Origin: Bin127 sp965221625 | Lineage (GTDB): Bacteria > Chloroflexota > Dehalococcoidia > Lucifugimonadales > Lucifugimonadaceae | Assembly: GCA_965221625.1 (NCBI GenBank) | Contig: OZ244903.1 | Location: 868,001-932,000 of the forward strand | Length of the DNA stretch: 64,000 nucleotides | Direction of reading: 5' to 3' | Part shown: one piece after another, positions 42,075-51,255 of the stretch | Layout: each line of letters opens with the position of its first letter | Numbering within the stretch: the stretch's first letter is position 1 | The notes under the pieces: generated by a model | What the model was told of the DNA's origin: nothing | What the model saw: only the letters and a program-made list of their open reading frames with translations | Databases searched by the model: none | Translations under genes and position numbers: made by a program

Positions 42075-43013
42075 ATGGCGACGGGATCGAGCACTCGCCT
42101 TGAGGCGATGCAACCGGCACGTGCGACGACCGAACAGATCGCTTGGTCAAAGCGAGTCTGGCGATTTCTGCGACGCTACCCGGTTTTGCCAGCAATCATC
42201 GTCGCATTGCTGCTCATTTCCGCCATATTCGCGCCGTGGTTAGCACCGCACGACCCGTTGCTCGGGAAACTGAGCGAGCAGGACCGTCCTCCGATCTGGG
42301 AGGACGCGTCGCCCATCAGCGGCAAGGAGCCCAAGTGGGAATACCCGCTGGGTACTGATCTGCTCGGACGCGACCTATTGAGCCGCATCATCTGGGGTGC
42401 GCGCTACTCGATGTTGATCGCCTCGGTCGTCTTGGTGTCGGGTGCCATCGGCGGCACGATACTCGGCATGATCGCAGGGTACTTCGGAGGCGTCCCAGAC
42501 GAGATACTGATGCGACTTGTCGACCTCACTCTCGGACTGCCTTTCATCCTCGTGGCACTGGCAACGGTGGTCGTGTTCGGATCCAGTATGACGTTAATCG
42601 TGACGCTCTTAATCCTTTTCAGCTGGGGCGGGTTCGCACGTCAGATACGCGCCGAGACTTTGCGATTGAAGGCGTCAGACTTCGTGGCATTGGCGGTCGT
42701 TGCTGGCGCTTCAGCGGACCGCATAATCTGGAGACACGTCTTGCCCGGCGTCGTCAACACGGTGTTGGTCATCGCCAGCCTAAATGTAGGACAACTCATT
42801 CTCACCGAAGCTACACTTAGCTTCCTGGGCGTCGGCATCCCAAAACCGCGCCCAGCGTGGGGATCAATGGTCGCCGAAAACTACGACTACGTCTCCACCT
42901 CGTACTGGATGGCCCTCTTCCCTGGACTAGCCATCTTCGCCGTAGTCTTCGCCATGAACTTCCTAGGCGACTGGATCCGCGACCGATTGGATCCGAGATT
43001 GCGTCAGTTGTAA
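42075..43013 (+). CDS. ABC transporter permease, OppC/DppC-like, importer 2
   Basis: A 312-residue permease from ATG 42075, immediately after the OppB-like stop (the open frame continues upstream but overlaps). It has RRYPVLPAIIVALLLISAIFA, LGTDLLGRDLLSRIIWGARYS, and the EAA loop LKASDFVALAVVAGASADR. The end DRLDPRLRQL is standard. No ATPase gene follows; another binding lipoprotein gene comes next. Confidence 0.92.
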   Translation: MATGSSTRLEAMQPARATTEQIAWSKRVWRFLRRYPVLPAIIVALLLISAIFAPWLAPHDPLLGKLSEQDRPPIWEDASPISGKEPKWEYPLGTDLLGRDLLSRIIWGARYSMLIASVVLVSGAIGGTILGMIAGYFGGVPDEILMRLVDLTLGLPFILVALATVVVFGSSMTLIVTLLILFSWGGFARQIRAETLRLKASDFVALAVVAGASADRIIWRHVLPGVVNTVLVIASLNVGQLILTEATLSFLGVGIPKPRPAWGSMVAENYDYVSTSYWMALFPGLAIFAVVFAMNFLGDWIRDRLDPRLRQL

Positions 43014-43118
43014 AGGTGCGTCATACGCATTCCCACCTTCGGCTGATGCTGCCGATGTCCTAGCATTGCTGATGCGGACCTAGATCCGCGTTGGGTGGTT
43101 TTTCGTAAAGGTTTGACT

Positions 43119-45002
43119 ATGGGTATACGAACGAATCTACACGCGCAAGTCGGTATGTCGCGACCGTCGATCATGAGACTGCGGTCAAGACTTCGGTTCG
43201 CTGTCTCGGTCGGTGCTACTCTGGTGGCACTGATGCTTGTATTCGCCGCCTGTACGGCCGCAACCCCGACACCAACAGTTTCGTTGGAAGGCGTAGAGAT
43301 TGTCGATTCCCCCGGCTCGAACTCAGAGATGGCTGGTGAAACGGAGGTACCCATCGGTGATCGTGCGCGGGGAGGCGGGACTTTGAGGATTGAAGTGCAA
43401 GACTGCAATATCCCAGATCCTGCGATCGACATCGCGAGTACGCACTTGGGTCTGGGTTCTATGCCGTTGGTTCATGAGATGCACGTGGGTTTGATGAAGC
43501 ACAGCGACGAAGATCCGTTTGGTGCGGCACCGGAGTTGGCGGAATCTTTCGAAGTTAGGGAAAACGGGAAGCTGTTCGAATTCACGCTCCGAAAGGACCT
43601 CAAGTTCAGTGACGGTTCTCCGCTGATCGCCGCTGACGTCTTGTGGAGTTGGGAAAGGGCACTGCGCAAGTCGACCCCCAACAGTCGTGCCAACGATGTC
43701 TTCGGGGACGTCATCGGAGCTGAAGTTGTCGCGTCGGGGCTGTCGCGTGAATTGACAGGCGTAACGGTTGTCGACGACCGTCACCTGGAAGTGCGACTGA
43801 CGAGTCCGCGCCCTGACTTCCCGCTACTATTGGCAGATCCAGTTGCGTCCGTGATAAGTCGGTCTGGGGAAGACGAATGGGGTGCCGCTTGGTTCAATGA
43901 TCCGGAATTCCCGGCCGACGCTTTCCACTTGCCAAGGGTCTACCCTGAGACATTGCCGATCGGCGCAGGACCGTTTGCGATCTCCAACTATGCTTTCCCA
44001 TCGTTGACGTTGCAGGGTCGTTCCGGAGAATCGAGGTGTGGGTTGGTGCGCAATGACCACTACTGGGGACGCCCTGCGCATTTGGATGGCGTGATCGGCG
44101 CGATACACACGGAGGAATGGGATTTCGCTACCGCCTACGCGAGACATAGGGAACTCCTCGGTTCAGGTCAACTCGACTTGGTATCTGTAGTAACAGAACT
44201 AATCGACCCCAGTGAAATTCCTCCGAACTTGGTCCTCGTTTCAACGTTTTGGCGACCTTTCTCGGATTTCGTTACGCTAAACCCATCAGTACCCCCGTTG
44301 AATGATGTCCACTTTCGGAAGGCTCTGTCGTATGCAGTTGGTTTGGCCAAGTCCGATGACGCGAGCAACGCGGTTACCGCCGTCGGATTCCTGTCTCACG
44401 AGCGGAGGTTAATCCCAGGTTCGTTGTACGCAAATGGCTCTGACCTGACTGCGAATGCTCCTGATGCGGAACTCGCTAAGGCAGAACTCGACAGATCAGG
44501 ATACTCCGCGGCAGTCGGGCAATCTCCACTCGAAATCCATGCTTATTCCTGGTACCAACCGGACTTGGCAGAGCTGTTCGCCGACCCGTGGGAAGAGGTC
44601 CTCGGGCTGGAGGTCGAGTTCATACCGATCGAACTGTACGAGGAGATCAGCTTCGAAGATCTGCAAGTGACACATGTAATCGCGGAGTCGACTTACCGAT
44701 CCCCCCAAACTGTGCTACTGGCGATACTTGACGCCTTCGGTAAAGACAACGACGCGCCAGCGGTCGTTGATCTCAGAACTAGGCTCGCGTCCGCCGCTGC
44801 GGAACTCGACCAAGCCCGTCGTCTAAAAATGTACGAAGAGATTGAGCATTGGTTGATTGAAGAAGCGTTAGTGATTCCCGCAACCCCGTTCGACTACAGC
44901 CAAGATTATTTGACCCAACCATGGGTTAAGGGATTCCAACCTTCGCGATACGGCGGCTCGCGCTTCTACGACGTCTGGCTCGACGGCGCACCGGAGCGGT
45001 GA
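43119..45002 (+). CDS. ABC transporter substrate-binding lipoprotein, family 5 (third in this region)
   Basis: A binding lipoprotein of 627 aa from ATG 43119 (AAAGG upstream; starts at 43155 or 43173 are possible). The lipobox is V-F-A-A-C (Cys45). The short spacer (TPTPTV) differs from the E/V repeats of the others. SBP_bac_5 features: GGTLRIEVQDCN, FEFTLRKDLKFSDGSPLIAADVLWSW and FRKALSYAVGLAK. It follows importer 2 by 105 bases and may supply it with a second specificity, but it has no adjacent permeases downstream. Confidence 0.85.
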   Translation: MGIRTNLHAQVGMSRPSIMRLRSRLRFAVSVGATLVALMLVFAACTAATPTPTVSLEGVEIVDSPGSNSEMAGETEVPIGDRARGGGTLRIEVQDCNIPDPAIDIASTHLGLGSMPLVHEMHVGLMKHSDEDPFGAAPELAESFEVRENGKLFEFTLRKDLKFSDGSPLIAADVLWSWERALRKSTPNSRANDVFGDVIGAEVVASGLSRELTGVTVVDDRHLEVRLTSPRPDFPLLLADPVASVISRSGEDEWGAAWFNDPEFPADAFHLPRVYPETLPIGAGPFAISNYAFPSLTLQGRSGESRCGLVRNDHYWGRPAHLDGVIGAIHTEEWDFATAYARHRELLGSGQLDLVSVVTELIDPSEIPPNLVLVSTFWRPFSDFVTLNPSVPPLNDVHFRKALSYAVGLAKSDDASNAVTAVGFLSHERRLIPGSLYANGSDLTANAPDAELAKAELDRSGYSAAVGQSPLEIHAYSWYQPDLAELFADPWEEVLGLEVEFIPIELYEEISFEDLQVTHVIAESTYRSPQTVLLAILDAFGKDNDAPAVVDLRTRLASAAAELDQARRLKMYEEIEHWLIEEALVIPATPFDYSQDYLTQPWVKGFQPSRYGGSRFYDVWLDGAPER

Positions 45003-45103
45003 TGGAATGGCAAGTTCTAAGTGATACCGGACGGTTCAGTTTGTCCAGTGTTTAGTGCCGTCAAGTATGAACCAAGGAAGGTTGTTCCCGGTTGGGTTCC
45101 CGT

Positions 45104-45778
45104 TTAGCACTGCGAACTCAATAGGTACCCCAACTCCGCCAGCAACTCTCTCGGGTTGGTGTGCAAAATCGATTGCAGCTCGTGTTCGTCGAGCCCTGCT
45201 CCTCTTGCGACCTTCTCGCGTAGTTCCGGAGTGAGCAAATCCTCGGGCGCGTGGGCGTCGGAGTTCAGGACTAGCGTGGCACCTGCTTGTCTAGCAACCT
45301 TCACGAGGTGGCCGTTGGCGAGACTGTGTCCCCGACGCGCCGAAACCTCCAAACGCACGCCACGCTCGGCCGCCAATCGCGCTTCTTCAACCGTGAGAAG
45401 TCCGGGGTGGGCCAACACGTCAACCCACTGCGAGCGAATCGCTGCTTCGTTGGTGCCCGGTTCTACCGGCTCCACTGGGGTTTCGCCGTGTACCGCCACG
45501 AGTTTCGCACCCAATTCCTTGGCGGTGCGAGCAACGAGATCGATGTCGTCCTTCGGCACGTGTGTTATCTCGACGCCGGGAAGTGCCAAGATATCCCACT
45601 GTTTGGTTGCGAGTTCGCAGTCCACCGCCAATGTCTTGACAACGTACTCGACATTGCCCAATCCCACGTGGTCCGTAACTGCCATCCCCTGGTAACCGAG
45701 AACGTAAGCCCGACGGATCAGCTCGATCGGCGACAACACACCATCGCTGAGATAGGTATGCGTGTGGAAATCGTACAT
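45104..45778 (-). CDS. PHP domain metal-dependent phosphoesterase
   Basis: A 224-residue PHP-family protein. Motif 1 is DFHTHTYLSDG, followed by AVTDHVGLGN, GVEITHVP, VAVHGETP, VLAHPGLLTVEEA and LNSDAHAPED, giving the ligands of the metal centre. Relatives include histidinol phosphatase-like and DNA polymerase PHP domains; no substrate can be assigned. The C-terminal ILHTNPRELLAELGYL is typical of the family. It lies between convergent SBP and the CAP-domain gene and is transcribed with the latter. Confidence 0.85.
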   Translation of the reverse strand: MYDFHTHTYLSDGVLSPIELIRRAYVLGYQGMAVTDHVGLGNVEYVVKTLAVDCELATKQWDILALPGVEITHVPKDDIDLVARTAKELGAKLVAVHGETPVEPVEPGTNEAAIRSQWVDVLAHPGLLTVEEARLAAERGVRLEVSARRGHSLANGHLVKVARQAGATLVLNSDAHAPEDLLTPELREKVARGAGLDEHELQSILHTNPRELLAELGYLLSSQC

Positions 45779-45880
45779 CTCAGTTCGGTGCGGTTGGCGA
45801 CTATATCCACAACTTTAAATCTGAGAATCGCCTTCTTGACAATCGCTTCCCGCCGTCGAACTAGCGGCAAGTTGGTTCGC

Positions 45881-48589
45881 CTATGGATCAGGGTTTTGGG
45901 ATATGAACATCGAATATTCGGACACCGGTATGGATTCCCCGTCGCGTTGCGCCCAGAGAACTAAGGTGTAGACGCCCGTCTTGAATTCGTCGATCAGTGC
46001 TTCGACGTTGGCGACCACGCGGAACGATTGCAGGCTAACCTCCCATTGATCGGCGGTTATCCAAACGCCCCGGTGTTGTTGGATGAACTCTTGCTGGCTT
46101 AACGCTCGTGCCTGTTGCCACAACTGGTGAGCCTCATCGTAAGACGTTGGCGGAGGCAATGATTCGTGGAAGTTGGACGGTTCAACACAATAGCTCTGAG
46201 GGTGATTGGTTAACTGTGAATCTGGGTACGTCCAGTTTTCGGACAAGGGACGTCGCAACGCGGCGATTTTCGTACCTGACGCCACACAATGTGTTCGGGT
46301 AAGCTGACCGCGCGTCAACGATTTAGGTGGTTGGTCGTAAAAGAGTTGCGCACCGAGTGCGTCGGCATCACTTAAGGTTGCGCCATTCTTCAGGCTTCCG
46401 CTGAACGACAGAAGACCATCTGCAATGGTCGGTAAGTTTTCGAAATCGACGTAGTCGCCAGTGAACAGTTGCACTAGCCATCGATTGGGTTTTTCGCGCG
46501 CGATGCCGATGCCGACTTTCTTGTGGTGAGGATTGAGAATGTTCTGGCGATGCCCGGGACTGGCCATCAATCCATCCATTGCATCTTGGATTTGCTCAAG
46601 CAAACTTGACGATTGATAGAGTTCAGGGTCAGACGGACAGTAATCGCTGCCGCTGACGTTCTCCGCGGAGTACTGTTGTCCCCCTTGCAGCGTGTAGCGC
46701 ATGTAGGGTTTCATGCCATCGGATCCCCAATGTCCGGAGAAGCAGTTTTCCTTTGCATCCTCGGCGTGCGACTGGGCGGCGAAGTTGACATCCAAGGCGA
46801 CGGCCTCCAGTCCGTGTTCGGATCGCGCCTCGTTAATCAGTTGAAGTGCGAAGATTTTGCCTAGATCCGACTCAGTTTGCGTTAAACCAGAAGGGAGAAA
46901 CGGTTCGGGAGTCGAAGTCGGTGAGGGCGATGGCGTTTGCGTAGGTGTTGGCGTGGGCGTTGCGGCATCAATCGGAGTTGGCGCGACAGTTACAGACTCT
47001 TGAAGCGAGGCAATGTCTTCCTCTTCGACGAAGATGGAGAATTCGGATATCGGGATTTTTTCACCCCGATGTTGCGCCCAGAGAACCAGCGTGTAGACGC
47101 CGGCCCCGTACCGGTCAATCAGGCTGGCGATGTCTGCTTGTCCGGAAAACGTCGTTTCGACGATCTGCCAGGACAAGGTTTCGACGAGGGCGACATCCGC
47201 GGTGAATGGCCGGTTTGTTGCCTGCTTTTCATCGAAATACGATGTGGCCGGGGCGGCATCTGTTGGGACGTCATATGGACTGTCACAGATCGTTCCAAAC
47301 ACCTCGAACGAACCATATGAATCGAACGGATTCAATGCGGCGATTGGTTCCCCACCGGAATAGCACCCTGTGCGATGTAACTGTCCCCTCGTCAAGCGAT
47401 GCGGATAAGGATCGAAGTTGATCACGACAGAAAAATCGCCAGTATTGATTTGGGCACCGTTCTTGGACTTGCCTCGAAAATCGAGGATCCCGTCGTTGAT
47501 GGTTGGTGGCGCGTCAAACTCAACATAATCTCCTGTGAACAGTTGAACGAGCCACTGATTCGGGTGCTCGCGCGCGACGCCGATTCCGACCTTCTTGTGA
47601 TGAGGATTCAGTATGTTTCGACGGTGCCCGGGACTCGACATCAACCCATCCATCGCTTCTTGGATGTCTTCTTGTACTGATTCGGACCGGTATCGATTGG
47701 GATCAGGAGGACAGTAATCGTTGCCACTGACATTCTCGGCCGAGTACTGCCGTCCTCCGTGTAGCGTGTAGCGCATGTAGGGCTTCATGCCGTCAGATCC
47801 CCAATGTGCGAAGAAACAGTTCGCTCGTTGGTCTTCGGCATGTAGCTGCGCTGCCGGGTTGTCATCCAATGCCACCGGTTCGAGACCATTGTCGGTCCGG
47901 GTTTGGTTGATTAGTTCGAGCGCGAAAGCCTGGCCTTCTTCCAACTCGATCTGCGTCAATCCCGACGGATGTTCAGGCACGGGTGTGAGTGTTGGGATTG
48001 GTGTCGGTTTCGGTCGGGGCGTTGGCGACGGTGCCGGAGGATCGGATTCCGGTTCAGGTGAGATCGTAGGGATCGGTGTCGGTTCAGGCGTTGGTGATGG
48101 TTCAGGTTCAGGTACATGCGTGAACGTCGGGGTAGGCATCGACGTCGGCTCAAGCGTTGGTGAAGTAGTCGCGGTGCGCATCGGACTTCGTGCAGTCTGT
48201 CTAAGTTGACTTGGGTCTACCGGTGTTCTGCCCGGCGACTCGCCACGTTGAACGACGCGCGCAGGACCGTCGCTGGCATCAGACGCGAATAGATCTGAGA
48301 GCGACGTCGCAAAGTCGGACACGCTCCGCACCTGCGCTCTGAACTCGTCACGCCAGTCTTGCGCAATCTGAGGACTTACCGCGCTGAGTGCCATGTAACC
48401 GGCGATTACCAAGAGAAGGGAAATCGAAACCAGCCCCCAAAATCCAGCTTGACGAATTCCAGAGACGGGTCTCAGTACGCCGAAGTCACATGCCGACTTT
48501 GCGAGAAACCAAACGAGTTTAGGTATCTGTGACACGGTCCGCAATAGAAGCTTCATCTTCTGATCCAGATTCCAAGGACCACGTCGCAA
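45881..48589 (-). CDS. Membrane-anchored surface protein with two CAP (SCP) domains
   Basis: A 902-residue protein with an N-terminal membrane helix (about 50-72), a Pro-Thr stalk (about 143-208), and two tandem modules (about 208-522 and 567-898), each holding a CAP domain (HWGSDGMKPYMRYTL, QYSAENVSG, SPGHR-NILNPHHKKVGIG) and a downstream beta-rich domain ending GVYTLVLWAQ with SEFSIF/SEYSMF. Between the modules is a second Pro-Thr linker. The start is TTG 48589; ATG 48556 is the alternative. CAP proteins act extracellularly, often on lipids or peptides; the role here is unknown. Confidence 0.82.
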   Translation of the reverse strand: MRRGPWNLDQKMKLLLRTVSQIPKLVWFLAKSACDFGVLRPVSGIRQAGFWGLVSISLLLVIAGYMALSAVSPQIAQDWRDEFRAQVRSVSDFATSLSDLFASDASDGPARVVQRGESPGRTPVDPSQLRQTARSPMRTATTSPTLEPTSMPTPTFTHVPEPEPSPTPEPTPIPTISPEPESDPPAPSPTPRPKPTPIPTLTPVPEHPSGLTQIELEEGQAFALELINQTRTDNGLEPVALDDNPAAQLHAEDQRANCFFAHWGSDGMKPYMRYTLHGGRQYSAENVSGNDYCPPDPNRYRSESVQEDIQEAMDGLMSSPGHRRNILNPHHKKVGIGVAREHPNQWLVQLFTGDYVEFDAPPTINDGILDFRGKSKNGAQINTGDFSVVINFDPYPHRLTRGQLHRTGCYSGGEPIAALNPFDSYGSFEVFGTICDSPYDVPTDAAPATSYFDEKQATNRPFTADVALVETLSWQIVETTFSGQADIASLIDRYGAGVYTLVLWAQHRGEKIPISEFSIFVEEEDIASLQESVTVAPTPIDAATPTPTPTQTPSPSPTSTPEPFLPSGLTQTESDLGKIFALQLINEARSEHGLEAVALDVNFAAQSHAEDAKENCFSGHWGSDGMKPYMRYTLQGGQQYSAENVSGSDYCPSDPELYQSSSLLEQIQDAMDGLMASPGHRQNILNPHHKKVGIGIAREKPNRWLVQLFTGDYVDFENLPTIADGLLSFSGSLKNGATLSDADALGAQLFYDQPPKSLTRGQLTRTHCVASGTKIAALRRPLSENWTYPDSQLTNHPQSYCVEPSNFHESLPPPTSYDEAHQLWQQARALSQQEFIQQHRGVWITADQWEVSLQSFRVVANVEALIDEFKTGVYTLVLWAQRDGESIPVSEYSMFISQNPDP

Positions 48590-48607
48590 GCGTGCGTCAG
48601 GTTCATA

Positions 48608-48970
48608 TCAATATCCGAGGAAAGTTACCGGGCGGGACAATGGGCCGTCAAAGACGCGTGCCCAACTTTCCATGAGTGGCTCGATGTCGTTCGGCATCGT
48701 CACAACAACCACCAGATAGGCAACGATGACTGTCGTCAACAATAGTGTCGCGATGACCCAAGTGACCGAACGTTTGTTGCTCGAGCTTTCCTGAGCGAAA
48801 TCAGAATCTGATGTTGATGAAAATCCGCGTCGACGTGGTGATGGTTGGTTGAATCCAGGCGTGTGCCCGTGCCGTTCAGTTTCGGGCGCGCTTCGGCGAC
48901 GGTTAGCGCACTTGACGCAGGTGCAATATGCCGGATGTTTTCCGCGAGCGAGTATCCAACGGGCGACCAT
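48608..48970 (-). CDS. Small single-pass membrane protein with N-terminal Cys cluster
   Basis: A 120-residue protein I do not recognise. The N-terminus has YCTCVKCANRR, a possible zinc-binding knuckle, then a Ser/Arg-rich linker, one transmembrane helix (WVIATLLLTTVIVAYLVVVV, about 70-89) and a short outer end. It lies 18 bases before the CAP protein gene in the same direction, so the two are probably co-transcribed. Confidence 0.6.
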   Translation of the reverse strand: MVARWILARGKHPAYCTCVKCANRRRSAPETERHGHTPGFNQPSPRRRGFSSTSDSDFAQESSSNKRSVTWVIATLLLTTVIVAYLVVVVTMPNDIEPLMESWARVFDGPLSRPVTFLGY

Positions 48971-49058
48971 GCAGTCCTGTCACCGTTGTTGAAGTATCGG
49001 ACAATCGTTGCCCAACATCATATCGGTTAACCAAATGTTGCGCAGTTCAACGACGACA

Positions 49059-50000
49059 TTACTCCGCCCAGGACTTGGCACCGTCAACGCGCTGGGTGAT
49101 GGCTCGGAGTTTGCTGGCGAGGCCTGGGTTGCGGTGCTGAGGGGCAGTGGCGATGGCGTGCTCTAGGGCGCGGTGGGTACCGGATGGGAAAGGTGCGGAA
49201 AGGTTGCCCACGACGGGGATGGTGGCTCGGATTAGGTCGCGGGCGCGCTGCCCGTTTTCGTAGAGTACTTGCAGGATGAGGTCGGTTGACACTTCGTCGT
49301 GACCGTCATGCCAGCAGTCGTAGTCGGTGACCATGGCCACGGTGGCGTAGGCGATCTCGGCTTCACGGGCGAGTTTCGCTTCTGGCATGTTGGTCATGCC
49401 AATCACGTCGCAACCCCACGAACGATAGAGTTCCGATTCCGCTCTTGTCGAGAATTGCGGACCGTTCATCACGAGATAGGTGCCGCCGCGCACAATGTCG
49501 AGATTGATCGATCTCGCGGCGCGCTCAATGGCGTCGCAAGTAGTCGAGCACACCGGATCGGCCATGCTGACGTGAGCCACAAAGCCTTCGCCGAAGAATG
49601 AACCGACGCGGTTGTTGGTTCGATCGACGTATTGGTCGACGAGGACGAACGTGCCGGGCGACAAATCTTCCCGCAGTGATCCGACTGCGCTGAAGGAGAC
49701 GATGCGGTCGACTCCGGCACGTTTGAGTGCGTCGATGTTTGCGCGGTAGTTGACGTGTGATGCGGGAATGCGATGCCCGCGCCCATGCCGAGGCAGGAAG
49801 ACGACTCGTTGTCCTCCAAGCGAACCGAACAGCAACTGATCGGAGGGTGCTCCGAAGGGTGAGTTTACTTCGACCCACTGTTGGTCTACGAACCCTTCGA
49901 GCTCATAGAGTCCGGTTCCGCCGATGATGCCTACGGTTGTTTCGAGTCTGTCGATTGCTGGCGTCAAATTTGAGAAGTTAGAAGATCGGTCGGCACGCAT
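49059..50000 (-). CDS. mtnP: S-methyl-5'-thioadenosine phosphorylase
   Basis: MTA phosphorylase (about 313 aa) cleaves methylthioadenosine to adenine and methylthioribose 1-phosphate. Motifs: VGIIGGTGLYELEGF, the phosphate loop RHGRGHRIPASHVNYRAN, MNGPQFSTRAESELYRSWG, GMTNMPEAKLAREAEIAYA and VTDYDCWHD, the last typical of MTA- rather than inosine-type enzymes. The N-terminal 20 residues lack a family match, so an internal start is possible. It links to the metK/ahcY cluster functionally, not physically. Confidence 0.9.
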   Translation of the reverse strand: MRADRSSNFSNLTPAIDRLETTVGIIGGTGLYELEGFVDQQWVEVNSPFGAPSDQLLFGSLGGQRVVFLPRHGRGHRIPASHVNYRANIDALKRAGVDRIVSFSAVGSLREDLSPGTFVLVDQYVDRTNNRVGSFFGEGFVAHVSMADPVCSTTCDAIERAARSINLDIVRGGTYLVMNGPQFSTRAESELYRSWGCDVIGMTNMPEAKLAREAEIAYATVAMVTDYDCWHDGHDEVSTDLILQVLYENGQRARDLIRATIPVVGNLSAPFPSGTHRALEHAIATAPQHRNPGLASKLRAITQRVDGAKSWAE

Positions 50001-50054
50001 AGAATCTTATCCATATGTGGTTGGAGAGTCTTGCGATGCGGCTAGACTGCCCTT

Positions 50055-50142
50055 GCCGAGGTGGCGAAATGGTAGACGCAGCGGGCTTAAACCCCGCGGC
50101 CAGTAAAACGGCGTGTGGGTTCGAATCCCACCCTCGGTACCA
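50055..50142 (+). tRNA. tRNA-Leu (TAA)
   Basis: Acceptor stem GCCGAGG/CCTCGGT (one G-T pair), anticodon stem GCGGG/CCCGC region with loop CTTAAAC (anticodon TAA), a long variable arm and T loop GTTCGAA. Encoded CCA at 50140-50142. Confidence 0.96.
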
Positions 50143-50317
50143 TCGACTAACTGCACCGATCCGACGTCACTAGTCGTTGGTGCGATGCCAGTTGGAGCCA
50201 CTGCGTCGACGACATTTGAAGAGCGACAGGGAACATCCGACGTCCACCAAAAACACCCCCGTGACGTCGCACCAATGCTTTGTTTAACGCAGATTGGGAT
50301 CTATCTGGAGAGAGTCT

Positions 50318-51154
50318 ATGACCCGAGGTAACGGGGTGAGCACCTTTGGTTCTTTTTCGTTGAAGAAGACGGCGAGCATCATCCGAAGAGGCTTGACTCT
50401 GCCAGTGCTGCCGATGCTAGGGGTACCCGGTTCGAGTGAATCTGCCGGACATACCAATCCCCAGATTGCATGGGGATACTGGGGACCGAGTGCCCCGAAT
50501 CACTGGGGCGAACTATCTTCTGATTGTGAACTCTGCTCTACCGGCACTCGCCAGTCCCCGATTGAAATCAATGACTACGATGAAGACGTCAGTGCCCCGC
50601 CACTCGTTTTCAACTACGGCCGCGAACCCGCAAGCATCGACCACAATGGCATCGTAGCTCACGTGGAGTACGGGAACGGCGACGCGCTGACGGTGGGTGG
50701 ACGAAGTTACGGTTTGGTATCGATGCACGTGCACGTCCATGCCGAGCATCAGGTAGATCGAGAACTGTTTCCGGCGGAGATGCACCTCGTTCACTCTACG
50801 AATGAAGGATTACTTGCCGTCGTGGGACAGATTTACCGTTTGGGCGCGGCCGATCCGACCATCCAAGCCCTGATCGACGCCTATCCTCAACCCGGAAGCA
50901 CGGCACAGTCGCCGCACAATCTCAACTCTGCTGGATTCCTGCCGTCGGACCTGGGCTACTATCACTACGAAGGTTCTCTCACCACTCCCCCCGGCACGGA
51001 AGGCGTGGCTTGGTACGTTTTGCGGGAACCGAAGACGATCTCGCAGGAGCAGGTCAACCGCATCGCTTCCCTCCACAACGGTTTCAATCACCGTCCAATT
51101 CAGTCCCGAAATGGTCGTTCAATCGTCCACACCGGGCCGAGACGTGCGGAGTAG
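50318..51154 (+). CDS. Alpha-type carbonic anhydrase
   Basis: A 278-residue alpha carbonic anhydrase, which hydrates CO2 to bicarbonate. ATG 50318 follows GGAGAGAG. The N-terminus may be a signal peptide (RRGLTLPVLPMLGVPG). Family blocks: GTRQSPIEI, the zinc His pair in MHVHVHAEHQVD with the third in AEMHLVHS, and SLTTPPGTEGVAWYVL. The usual Cys of TTPPC is Gly. The C-terminal FNHRPIQSRNGR is characteristic. A periplasmic or extracellular role is likely. Confidence 0.93.
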   Translation: MTRGNGVSTFGSFSLKKTASIIRRGLTLPVLPMLGVPGSSESAGHTNPQIAWGYWGPSAPNHWGELSSDCELCSTGTRQSPIEINDYDEDVSAPPLVFNYGREPASIDHNGIVAHVEYGNGDALTVGGRSYGLVSMHVHVHAEHQVDRELFPAEMHLVHSTNEGLLAVVGQIYRLGAADPTIQALIDAYPQPGSTAQSPHNLNSAGFLPSDLGYYHYEGSLTTPPGTEGVAWYVLREPKTISQEQVNRIASLHNGFNHRPIQSRNGRSIVHTGPRRAE

Positions 51155-51183
51155 TGTGCCAAAGTCGGGACCGATGCGAACGG

Positions 51184-51225
51184 GTGCTTGCGACCTTTGG
51201 TGATAAGGTGGTTGCACCTTGTTGA
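51184..51225 (+). pseudogene. Short remnant resembling the downstream cupin
   Basis: In frame it reads VLATFGDKVVAPC then a stop, close to FLATFGDIVIAPC inside the cupin gene 0.35 kb downstream. It sits in the 101-base gap before that gene, separate from the carbonic anhydrase, and could be a leftover of a partial duplication. Short, so chance is possible. Confidence 0.35.
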
Positions 51226-51255
51226 CAGGAACTCAGGAGCACACGGGAGCCACGG

